Below, in pieces: positions 9,755-19,475 of a stretch of 64,000 nucleotides of DNA. Location of the stretch: positions 3,012,226-3,076,225 of the forward strand of contig PCDI01000004.1 in the NCBI GenBank assembly GCA_002778195.1. Reading direction: 5' to 3'. This DNA is from Raffaelea ambrosiae (Eukaryota; Ascomycota; Sordariomycetes; Ophiostomatales; Ophiostomataceae). Position numbers and translations under genes: made by a program. The notes beneath the pieces were generated by a model. It ran no database searches and had not been told where the DNA came from. It was given only the letters and a program-made list of their open reading frames with translations. Every line of letters starts with the position of its first letter. The stretch's first letter is position 1.

Positions 9755-12700
9755 CTAGTCCTCCATGGGCTTGTCCATGAGCTGCACGCCGTGCTGCGTG
9801 TAACGGTGCGAGTCTTCGCCTGCGCCGGCGGCCGCCAGATCTGCCGCTGACGGCATGTCGCCCGGCCCGGCCAGAGCGTCCACAAACGGCAGCGCGCTGC
9901 TCGACATGCCCGGCACCACCGTCGACCCGGCGGCAGAAGGCGTCGATGCGGCCGACAGTGGCGTGGGGACCGCCACGGGAGCAATCCGCCGTCCGCCCAC
10001 AAACCGCGCCGTGGTGCGCCCAATGCTGTTGCGCTTCTCCAGCGGCGACGAGGACTCCACCGAAGCGTTGTCGAGGCCGTCCGCCGCCGCGGCAGACGCA
10101 GAAGCAGCAGTGCTAGTACCGTTGGTTCCCGAGGTCGTGCCGTCCGTTTCCGACGAGCCCGTGCTGCCGGGGACTTCCAGGCTCGACCGCTTGATGCCCA
10201 GAATGGGGCCGATGCTCTGCCGCTGGCGGTCCGACGGCGCCGTCGGGCTCGTCTGGATGGGGAAGCGCGTCTCGGGCCCGCCGATGCTCTTGTCGCGGCG
10301 GTGGGTGGACGCACGGGGGCTCGGCGCGGGCGACGTGGCGCGGCTGCGGCTGCCCGTGGCCTTTTCCAGGAGGGCGCGCTGGCGCTCCTCCATGTGGGCC
10401 TTGCGGTTGCTCTCGTCGGTGCTGATGGCGCGCGGGCGGGCCGTCGCCGCCGTGTTGCCACGGCCGCCCGTGACCGACCCAGAGTGGGTGAGGGCGGACA
10501 TGCGCTTGAGCTCCTGGAAGATGGCGTCCTTGTGGGCAAAGAGGTCGCGGACGAGGCGGTAGCCGTGCTTCTCCTCCATGGTCAGGGAGCTCTCGACGCG
10601 GGGCCGCAGAACACAGGGCGCCAGAGCGGTGGCCAGGGCGGCCACGTAGGCCTCGTCGGCGGACGTCAGGTCGATGAGGCGGGTAAAGTGGTTCATGCAG
10701 GCGTCGAGGGTGGCAATGTTGGTCAGGCGCAGCTGCGAGAGGGTCTGTTGCAGGACGGCGACGCGGGCGGACTCGTCGGCGGGGGTGTCGGCGCTGGGGG
10801 TCTGGTAGATGGTGCGGATGATTTCGTAGACGTGGGAGGAGACGAGGGAGTCTGTCACGATAGTTAGCCCTTGTCTTTCTTTTTCTTTTCTTTTCTTTTC
10901 TTTTCTTTTCTTTTCTTCTTTTCCTCTTTTTCCTTCTCTCTCCCTTTCTCCCCCTTTCTTTCTGTCTCTTTCCCCCCCACTTACCGGGTAGTTCTTTCAG
11001 ATACAGCTTCAGCAGACTCGCAACGGTGGGAATGTCAAACTCCTGCAGCACATCCGGCGAGAACGGCTTGCCGTGGTTGACCTTGGCCCGCAGCGCATGG
11101 ATCTTGTGCAGCGGCACATCGGCCAGCCAGACGTTGCGGCGCGCCTCGTCGCCCTCGAGGTCCGGGTAGTGGTGGTCGAGGTAGGTCAGCAGGGTGGTGA
11201 CAATCATGGGCACGCGCTTGCGGTCGGCGCGGGCGCGGGCCTCGAGGTCGACGCCAAACGTCTCCTCGTCCACCTTGTTGTAGTAGTTCTCGTAGGTGAC
11301 GACCTTGGGCAGGAAGCTGCCGGTGCGGTAGCTCTCGAGGAGGTAGCGCAGGTCGCCCAGCGGCTGCACGGTCTCCTGGTAGAGGACCAGCTTGTCGACG
11401 GTGGACTGCAGGCTGGGGATGACGTTGCTGATGGTGCCCGAGAAGTCCAGGATGACCGTCTTGATCGCCTTGAGGCGGTCCAGCTCGCAGCGCTCCAGGA
11501 ACTGCAGGTGGTCGACAATGGCCTCCTCCAGGTCGCAGCGCAGCTCGTCCAGCTTCCGCACGCCCGTCTTGTAGCGCTCGTCGGCCTCGCGCGCCTCGCG
11601 CCGCATGCGGTCGCTGGGCGTCTCGTTGGGGTACGCCGTGCCCAGCACGTTCCACTTCTCCAGGTACTCGTTGACCGTGCCGATCACCGGCGAGTCCGCC
11701 GAGTTCGGGTCCGAGGCCGTCGACGCGGCCAGCGAAAACGACCGGCCCAGCGTCGCCTTGCGCTCGGGCACGCCGCTCATCTGGAACGCCTTGGGCCGCC
11801 ACTGGTAGAACAGCTTGGAGCTGTTGGCAAACGTGTTGCCCACGTTGCCCACCAGCCGCAGGAAGCCGTGCGAGACCAGGTCCTGGCCGATGCGCTCCGC
11901 GTAGCTCACGCTCGACGTGTTCATGTTCTTCTGCAGATACTCCACAATGTCCGAGCCCGCCGACGTGTTCTGGTACGTGCCCAGGATCGGCACCTTGGTC
12001 TCGCCCATCTTGATGTTGTTGAGCATGTGCGCCAGGATCTTCTTGACCTGCTCCGGCAGGTACGTCTCGTCGCCGATCTCGTACGGGTCTTCGTCCTCCT
12101 CGGGCTCCTCCTCCTTCTCCACCTTGATCTCGGGGATCTTGGTGATGCTGCTGTTCTTCGGGCTCGTCTCGGGATCCTGGAACGCCAGCTTGTTCTCCTC
12201 CTCCAGGTCTTCCAGCAGCCGCGACTTGTTGAAGTAGTTGTTGCGCAGCTTCTTGACCGCCTCGGCCTGCCGGTCGTGCGTCTTGATGCGGCCCTGCAGC
12301 TCGTCCTGGCTGTCCTGGATCCGCGTCTCGTGCGCCTCGCACCACCGCGAAAACGGGTTGACCACCAGGTCGCGGATGTTCTGTGCAATCTTGCGGTGGT
12401 TCCGTGCCGCGTCCTCCATTTCCGTGCGGACGCCTTCGTACGCCTTTCGCACACTGGCTCCGTCATCCCGCGCGAATCCGCCCTGGACCTTGTCGACGGC
12501 CACCGGGATTTCCGCCAGCTTCTGCCCGTAGACCTCCTCGGCCTCGGCCCGCATCCGCGCGATCGTGAGGACTTGTCGGTTCTCGATCACACCCTGCTGG
12601 AGCTTGCCAAACAGGACGCCCAATCCTGCGAGATCTGTGTTAGAATCCTGTTCCCTACCCGTCCAACACTGCCCCAACACCTCCGACAGGCCCCGCCTGT

Positions 12701-12765
12701 TCGCGTCTTCGCGTCTTACCTGCGGCATAGTCGCTCGTCCAGAAGGAGTCCGCGAACCCAGGCAT
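9755..12765 (-). CDS. F-BAR / DEP / RhoGAP domain protein (Rgd2-like)
   Basis: A 927-aa protein. Exons (complement) are 12720-12765, 10985-12625 and 9755-10851, all in phase. The first exon (MPGFADSFWTSDYAA) joins to GLGVLFGKLQQGVIENRQ, giving the F-BAR start. Coiled-coil F-BAR helices follow (about 10-200). A DEP domain (about 220-330, YLPEQVKKILAHML to KLFYQW) is inserted before the remaining F-BAR helices (about 360-470). A RhoGAP region (about 485-640) contains KVNHG and LKLYLKELPDSL. The tail (about 660-927) is Ser/Pro/Ala-rich and likely disordered. By family it binds membranes and regulates Rho GTPases in polarity or cytokinesis. At the arginine-finger position the sequence reads NVWLAD (Leu516 after Trp515) rather than GIFR, so GAP activity is doubtful. 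The intron at 10852-10984 carries a (TTTTC)n repeat. Confidence 0.9.
10876..10925. repeat. (TTTTC)n microsatellite in RhoGAP intron 2
   Basis: About seven consecutive TTTTC-type units followed by mixed pyrimidines, entirely inside the intron at 10852-10984. Confidence 0.85.
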
Positions 12766-14145
12766 GGTGGGCAACGACTTTGCGTACGCCTCGAGAATAT
12801 GGGAGATGGATAGAGACAAAAAAATTAAAAAAAAGGGTTCCTCAGGGAAGTATGGCTCGGCTCGGCTGGCTTGCGTCTGTTTTATGGTCGTCAACAGCGT
12901 TGGTTGTTTTGTTCGTCAGTCGTCGGAGAAAGTCGTAGACGGGGATGCGACAAATGCAACGGTTGCGACGGGGCTGTTTCGACAAACGAAGATCGCCAGG
13001 GTAGGAATGTCTGATGCCAGCAAAGCAGAAACAGGCAAAGACAAGGAAAGCGAGAGAAAAAAAAAGGGGGGCTTTCGACTATGCAGATCAGGGACTTCGC
13101 GGCAGACCAGATGCGCTGTCAGGAGAACAAACAAACATAAAAACACACAAAGGGCCACACGGCTCGAAGAAAACACGAAAAAAAAATTTATGTCAGGGTG
13201 CTGGCGACGATGGTATGGCGAGCCGTTTGGCAACAGAGTGTCGACGAAAAAAAGAGGAGCCCGTCAGCTCCAACCTTTTGCGGCCAAGGGACCCATTTGT
13301 GACTTCGTGTTGCAAAGCTCCCCAATCTCTTGGAACGGCTGGCACGGTGCGATTGTTGTCTGTGCACATGACGTAAGCACCGTGGCCGCTGTCCGGGGCG
13401 ACCCACTGATTGGCTGAACTGCCTTGCGCCCCTATGTGGACCTGCCAGGGTGCTCTGCAGCAGCACCTGAGAGGGAAAAAAAAACGCCTTACCCGCCAGC
13501 TAATTGCTGCCCCTGACGCTTACAGACATTGCCCGTTCAACGGCGCTCTCATGCTGGACCTGCAGCAGCGATACGCGTGTCTAAGATGAAGCAATAGTTA
13601 TTACAGTACGTACCACGATGTCTCTGTACTCGTACATTCATTACTATTTCACGTCTCTTCTATTACCAACACCGTTTTGTGCTGTTGGCTGGCCGAGCTG
13701 CTCTCAAAATAGAATTGGGGGGGCCGATCCTACACGTCCCCTATTAGAGTCCCTCGAAAAACCGGGGAACGAGAGCGAAAGACAGCCCTTGTCGCAGGGC
13801 GAAAAATTAGAAGGTCCTTTCATCTGAAGGCTGGCCGCGGAGGCCCTGCCCCGATGGCTGGCGTTCCAAGGCCCGACGGCTGACATGGAGAATGGCCGTC
13901 ACCAGAAATCGCTTTAAGCGTGTCTCGTAGCGTATGAAGATAAGCAGTCCTTCCTGTTCTTGGCCGATCGCGATAACGATAGGCTAAGAGACATTCAGAT
14001 CGCATTGGTCAGCTTACCATCTCACGGCATGGCTCCCTCTCGTGGTCAATTGAGCTTTGATAAAGGGACCTGTTCGCTTCTGGACATTGTTTAGTCCAGA
14101 GTAGGACTCAATTTCTGTTTTCAAGTCACTATCCACAAAAAAAAA
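12766..14145. other. Divergent promoter region between RhoGAP and dipeptidase genes
   Basis: About 1.4 kb with no supported gene. A-runs lie at 12815-12835, 13058-13068 and 13178-13187, and another directly precedes the dipeptidase ATG (14137-14145). The small open frames lack recognisable motifs. Confidence 0.6.
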
Positions 14146-15853
14146 ATGTCTGAGAAGGCCGAACACCAACCAAAGGGCAATGTCGCCGCTCAGGCCGAGC
14201 CTGCTCCGGTGGTCCAACGGCGGGCGCCATCTATCCGGCGCGTTCTCGGAGCTCTGCTTGCCGCCGTGGCGCTGCTTACGGCATACCATGTTCTACCATG
14301 GAGCATTGAATCGAGAATGGCGTGCTGGACGGGCCACAAGGCCGCCTCGGTGCCCGAAGCCCAGTTGACTGTCGAGGAGCGGGTCGACAAGATCCTGGCG
14401 TCCACGCCATTGATCGGTAATGAAAAGCCCCCAGCCCTCAGCCTCAGCCTCCCCTCATATCACTAGCAGCATAGCTTCATACAGGATGCACACCTCACAC
14501 ACAGTTCTATGTACTGTTTCTAACACGTTCTCTCTCTCTCTCTCAGACGGCCACAATGACTTCCCCATGCTGGTGCGGTACCTCTACAACAACCACATCT
14601 ATGATGATGACTTCCGCAAGGCGTTCGAGGAGGGCGGCCTGCCCATGCACGTCGACGTGCCGCGTATGCGTGCCGGCAAGAACGGCGGTGTTTTCTGGAG
14701 TGTCTATGTAGCCTGCCCCAAGAACGGCTCGGACCTGTCTGACGAGAACTACGTTGAGAGTATGTATTACACATCACCCATTACAAGTGCTCGGCTCGCA
14801 CAAAACCCACCCCCTGTCTAACACGACCAAGGCGTTCGCGACACCTTCCAGCAGCTCGACCTTGTGAACCGGCTCAGAGACGTCTACCCTGACGTGTTCT
14901 CGCCTGTCGTCAACAGCTCGGATGCACTGGCTGCCTTTGAGAAGGGCCAGCTTATCTCGCCCAGTGGTGTCGAGGGTCTGCACCAGATTGGCAATTCGGT
15001 CACCAACCTGCGTCTGTACCACGCTCTCGGTGCTCGCTACGTCACTCTGAACCACAATGTAAGACAGAAACTCCGGCAGTTGTAGTGAACACCACCCCAT
15101 GCGATCGATGTTCTCATATGTGTATCTTCACAGTGCCCCAACATCTACTCGGATGCCGCCCTCTGGGAGGGTCCGCTGCGCAAGGCCCCCAAGCATTGGG
15201 ACGGCCTCAGCCCGGCTGGCCGCAAGCTCGTCCACGAGATGAACCGCATCGGCCTTATCGTCGACCTGTCCCACACCAGCGTCGACACCATGGAGGATGT
15301 CCTGGGCGGCCGCCCGGACAAGGAGACCGGCTGGACCGGCGCCCTCGCGCCTGCCATTTTCAGTCACAGCAGCGCCTATTCGGTCTGCCCTCACCCGCGC
15401 AACGTGCCCGACCACGTGCTCAAGCTCGTCAAGGCCACCGGCAGTCTGGTCATGGTCAACTTTGCGCCTCAGTTTGTGTCGTGCCACTGGACCGACGAGT
15501 CGGAGAATGGCATCCCCACGTTCTACCCGGCCAACAACACCCTGGAGCACGTGGCCACGCACATCCTGCACATTGCCGACCAGATCGGCTTCGAGCACGT
15601 CGGCCTCGGCAGCGACTTTGATGGTATCCCGACCACTCCCAAGGGGCTCGAGAGCGTGGCCGACTTCCCGGCCCTGATTGCCGAGCTGCTGCGCCGGGGT
15701 ACTAGCGATGCCGACGCGGCGCTCGTTGCGGGCGGGAACCTGCTGCGTGTGTGGAAGAATATTGACGCCGTGGCCGAGAGGCTGCAGGCCGAGGGAATGC
15801 CCGCCCTGGAGGATGATCTCCCGAACCTCAAGTTCGACGAAGAAAACCGCTAG
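14146..15853 (+). CDS. Membrane dipeptidase (renal dipeptidase family, M19)
   Basis: A zinc dipeptidase of 476 aa. Exons are 14146-14416, 14547-14759, 14832-15058 and 15134-15853, all in phase. An N-terminal cytosolic stretch with RRAPSIRR is followed by one hydrophobic segment (about 33-52), which predicts a type II membrane protein with a lumenal or outer catalytic domain. Metal and active-site motifs are complete: DGHND with His93 and Asp95, GVEGLHQ with Glu209, LSHTS with His284, IFSHSSAY with His315, and GLGSDFDG with Asp398. It hydrolyses dipeptides by family; related fungal enzymes are sometimes found in toxin or gliotoxin-type clusters, but no such neighbours are present. Intron 1 ends in a (TC)n tract directly at the acceptor. 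It is convergent with the uS13m gene. Confidence 0.93.
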
Positions 15854-16247
15854 GTAACTAGTCACGCATCAACAACCAAAATGAGAAATAAGGGGAGAGG
15901 GGAAAGGGGAGAGAGCGCGCCTAGGGAGTCAACACGCGCATTGGAAAGAACGAAGAACGATTGCAGAGGAGAAAAGAATGCACAGGGTTTATGATTTGAA
16001 GAATGTGGTGTTTTTTTTCTCATGTTTTGGTCATATGAGCTTTAGAAATACACTGTTCCATATATAAGCCATCCATCTCCCTTTTCCCTTGTATATACAA
16101 TTCGTAGCGTACAGTCGTACTCTGTTTTGGTTTGGTTTGGCAGGTATCGTGTTTTGCAATACGCAACACCTGCTTTCGTTTTTTTTTTCTCTTTTCTTTT
16201 TTTCTCTTTTCTTTTTCTTGTCTTTGTGGCGCAATGCGATTCATTCC
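15854..16247. other. Convergent 3' region, no gene seen
   Basis: 394 bp between two stop codons. T-runs with TTTTCTC repeats (16178-16220) and A-rich stretches are consistent with overlapping 3' untranslated regions. Confidence 0.6.
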
Positions 16248-16674
16248 TTAACCCTTCCGCTCGATCCTGTTGAGCTTCCGCGCTGTCTGGATCTGGTTGC
16301 GCGTCCGCTGGCCGCGCACAGGCAGGTTCATGGCGTGACGACGACCGCGGTACGTGCCCATGTCACGCAGACGCCGGATGTTGTCTTGAACAATGCGGCG
16401 GGCATCGTTCTCGATGGTCATGTTGCCCAGCTCGGCCGTCAGGGCGGTGACGGTCTTGGGCGGGATGGTGCCGACCTTGGCCTGCGGGTGGATGGAGAAC
16501 TTGGCCATGATGCGGGAGGAGGCCTGGGGGCCGACGGCGTAGAAGGACTCGAGAGCTCTCTTCAATGGCGTGTTAGAAAGTGTTACGCACACGGCAGGAA
16601 GAACAAGGGGAGCGAAGGCTACTGACCTTGACCAACTTCATCTCGTGGAAGTTGACGCCCATGATGAAGACCAT
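16248..16674 (-). CDS. Mitochondrial small ribosomal subunit protein uS13m
   Basis: A 119-aa S13/S18-type ribosomal protein of the mitochondrial small subunit. Exons (complement) are 16627-16674 and 16248-16559. The short first exon gives MVFIMGVNFHEMKLVK and the second begins RALESFYAVGP. The family core IRRLRDMGTYRGRRHAMNLPVRGQRT is near residues 75-100 (split here only by description), followed by a basic C-terminus. Length fits the family. The start is fixed by the conserved N-terminus MVFIMG(V/I)N. It is divergent from the methyltransferase gene, with 731 bp between the two ATGs, so a shared promoter region is possible. Confidence 0.93.
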
Positions 16675-17405
16675 CTTTGCGGAAGTACAGTCACGCGGAC
16701 AGCTGTCGGTGGCAGCACCAACAGCGTCGCTTTATGCCCAGAAATAGATTCAATCGATCGGTGTGGTAGTCCGCAGTCGTTGCGGGATGGAGACTCGAAG
16801 GTGTTCGTCGCCGGTTCGCGTGGGAGAATGGGCGAGAACGAGCAAAATGACGACCGGGGCCAGATACGAATTGACGATGTCGAAAATTTGGGCGGTCCAG
16901 CAAGCCGATAAATGTGGGGACTTTGGGGATGCTGAATTCGGCGCTGTGATTGGCTCGTTGGTGGACACCCGGGGAAAGAGCCTTATTGTATGAGTGCAGA
17001 ACACAAATTTTTGGACGATCGAGTCACAGAAATCCAAACTATACGCTCAAATCAGTGTTGACACATTTCACTTCTACAATTCTGGGAGGACATAATTCAC
17101 CCAGTTCAAATTTCCACCCTTTCTACAACTTTGTTCGTGCGTCTTGGGGTTCCGTCGAAGCAGCCTCATGAGGCAAAAATCCTCCGCAGCACACATCCTT
17201 TACCTTCCCACAGCACATCTACCCCATGGGATTAACAGGACAAAACTCTTACTACTCAAACTTCATGGCTTAAATTCCTATGCTAAACTGGGCTCCAAGC
17301 AAGGACATTGAAAACGGGGCTTGCTAATTGCATACCTACACATCTGTGTGCTTCTGAGCCCCTCGATCTTAACGAGAGGTGTCCAGGAGGACGGCAAACG
17401 GCAAG
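16675..17405. promoter_or_regulatory. Shared divergent upstream region of uS13m and METTL25-like genes
   Basis: 731 bp between two ATG codons on opposite strands, with no coding signal. No specific operator could be identified. The role is inferred from the divergent arrangement only. Confidence 0.45.
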
Positions 17406-19475
17406 ATGAAACCTACAAAACCGTTGCCTTACTCTGACGAGTTCTCATCGGCCGATGAGTACATCGACGCCCTGCTTCACTATGTCACCTCTACGCCAAT
17501 CTTCCAGATGCTGTGCGGTGGCGTACATATTATGGACTTTTACGTTACCGACCCAGGTCTCTTCTACAGCGTGATACCTGAGGACTGGCAGGCGTTTCTG
17601 CTCGACCGCGAGCCTATGGAGCTGCTAGACTTTTTTCTGCGGGGCGATCTGGACAAGGTTGGAGCAGCGGCTGCGGCCGAAGGTCGGGTACCACCACCCG
17701 CCACGCTTGTACAGTATGTTCGAGACATTCGGCGGTTTAGCCTTCGGCGAGACCTCGAAGATGATGAGGACAAACCAGAAGTGGCAAGCAAGAAAGACAA
17801 AAACAGCTCTGCGCCCAAGAAACCACCAGCGGCACTGGCACGACAGATCACGACCGGCATGAGCCGCAAAAAGTTGCACGAAGTGACTCGCTTCGCCGAC
17901 TACGTGGACCGGCTGGCCGATGTGGTGTCGTCGACAGGTCCGGAGCAGGACAGAACCACGCCAATCACCCATCTGGTCGATTTCGGCAGTGGGCAAAACT
18001 ATCTCGGCCGTGCCCTGGCCAGTCCGCCCTACAGTCGGCGTGTCGTAGCCATTGAGAGCAAGAGCCACAACATCAAAGGCGCCAAGGGCTTGGACATCAT
18101 CACCGGCCTGGCCATGCCCGCTCAGGTGCCCATGCGCAACAAGAAGGTGTACCTCCAGATGATGGCACAGCGGCTGCCCCCAGAAAAGCAGACAGAAAAA
18201 CTGCGAAACAAGCTGGCCCGCAGGCCAGCAATGTCGGACGAAGTGGTCGCCGCAGCCGACATGTGGTCAGTTCGGGACACGGAACCCATCTACACGAAAA
18301 CAAACAGCGTGGACAAGGACGAAAGAACTGATACGAACGCCGCCGCACAGCCCAGCAGACAAATCCACGCAGCCGACGACTCTGACAAGCCAATTCAGTA
18401 TGTCGAAGGTCGATTGGAACACGGCGACCTCAAGGACGTGTTGGTGCAAGTGCCCACCTTGAAAGGACCGTCCGAGGAGGGCATCTCTCGCAACAGTTTT
18501 CTGGGTGTCTCCATCCACTCGTGCGGCAACCTGTCGCACTATGGTCTGCGGGCGCTGCTGCTGAACCCGGATGTGCGGGCCGTCGCCATCATCGGATGCT
18601 GCTACAATCTGCTCACAGAAAAGCTGGGACCGCCTACATTCAAGCTGCCGGGCATCCGACGGCCAACACTGCAGCCGGTCAACGGCCGAGTGGTACGCGA
18701 GTCAGAGCTGTATGACCCGGAAGGATTTCCCATGAGCGAGCGACTGTCAACATACAAGCACCCGGCTGTAAGTGGGGAAGGCAGCGAAGAGTGCAGAGGT
18801 GGAGATGGCGAGACTGAGGACGGTATCCGGTTCAACATCACGGCGCGCATGATGGCGTGCCAGGCACCCGGGAACTGGACAGCGACTGACAGTGAGTCGT
18901 TTTTTACGCGTCACTTCTACCGAGCGGTGCTCCAGCGCATCTTTCTCGACCGAGAGGTGGTGGCGCGCGTGCGTGTGGATGAGCCCGGCAGCAACGATTC
19001 GGCCTCCGACGCTTCCAATGCGTCAAAAGCCACTACTCCGGACACTCCTCTCAACACAGCCGTCCACCCTATCATCATTGGGTCCCTGGGCAAGTCGTGC
19101 TACACGTCGCTGCCGGCATACGTACGTGGCGCGGTGACCAAGATTGTGAACGGGCGCGGCAACGTAGACGGCCCGGCCAGCGAGGCCGACCAGACGACGG
19201 TGCAAGCTCGCATGACGGCGAAGATGGGCAACATGACGGACGAGGAGGTAGAGGCGTATGTCGCCCGGTATGGGCCGCGCAAGCGGGAGCTGAGCGCGGT
19301 GTGGACGCTGATGGCGTTCAGTGCCGGCGTGGTCGAGTCGGTGATCGTGGCAGATCGATGGCTGTACTTACGGGAGCAGCAGGCGGCCGGAGTGGTGCGA
19401 GATTGCTGGGTGGAGAGCGTGTTTTCGTATGCGCAGAGTCCGCGAAATCTGGTGGTGGTAGGGATCAAGCGATAG
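17406..19475 (+). CDS. METTL25/RRNAD1-like methyltransferase-domain protein
   Basis: A single-exon protein of 689 aa. The SAM-binding motif I is HLVDFGSGQNYLGRAL at about residues 187-203, followed by VVAIES and a GAKGLD segment. A second family signature is VSIHSCGNLSHYGL, with IIGCCYNLLTEKLG near 395-410. This is diagnostic of METTL25-type proteins (GCCYNLLTE box), whose substrate I cannot state. The frame stays open nine codons upstream but only from a GTG at 17379; the first ATG is 17406. A charged low-complexity insert (about 120-160) and a second one (about 275-330) enlarge the protein relative to animal members. The C-terminus ends in SPRNLVVVGIKR, as expected for the fold's last strand. 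Confidence 0.85.
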   Translation: MKPTKPLPYSDEFSSADEYIDALLHYVTSTPIFQMLCGGVHIMDFYVTDPGLFYSVIPEDWQAFLLDREPMELLDFFLRGDLDKVGAAAAAEGRVPPPATLVQYVRDIRRFSLRRDLEDDEDKPEVASKKDKNSSAPKKPPAALARQITTGMSRKKLHEVTRFADYVDRLADVVSSTGPEQDRTTPITHLVDFGSGQNYLGRALASPPYSRRVVAIESKSHNIKGAKGLDIITGLAMPAQVPMRNKKVYLQMMAQRLPPEKQTEKLRNKLARRPAMSDEVVAAADMWSVRDTEPIYTKTNSVDKDERTDTNAAAQPSRQIHAADDSDKPIQYVEGRLEHGDLKDVLVQVPTLKGPSEEGISRNSFLGVSIHSCGNLSHYGLRALLLNPDVRAVAIIGCCYNLLTEKLGPPTFKLPGIRRPTLQPVNGRVVRESELYDPEGFPMSERLSTYKHPAVSGEGSEECRGGDGETEDGIRFNITARMMACQAPGNWTATDSESFFTRHFYRAVLQRIFLDREVVARVRVDEPGSNDSASDASNASKATTPDTPLNTAVHPIIIGSLGKSCYTSLPAYVRGAVTKIVNGRGNVDGPASEADQTTVQARMTAKMGNMTDEEVEAYVARYGPRKRELSAVWTLMAFSAGVVESVIVADRWLYLREQQAAGVVRDCWVESVFSYAQSPRNLVVVGIKR

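Noticed and set aside
17379..17405. Upstream extension of the METTL25-like frame
   Set aside because: It begins with GTG; the first ATG is at 17406 and eukaryotic initiation at GTG is not supported.
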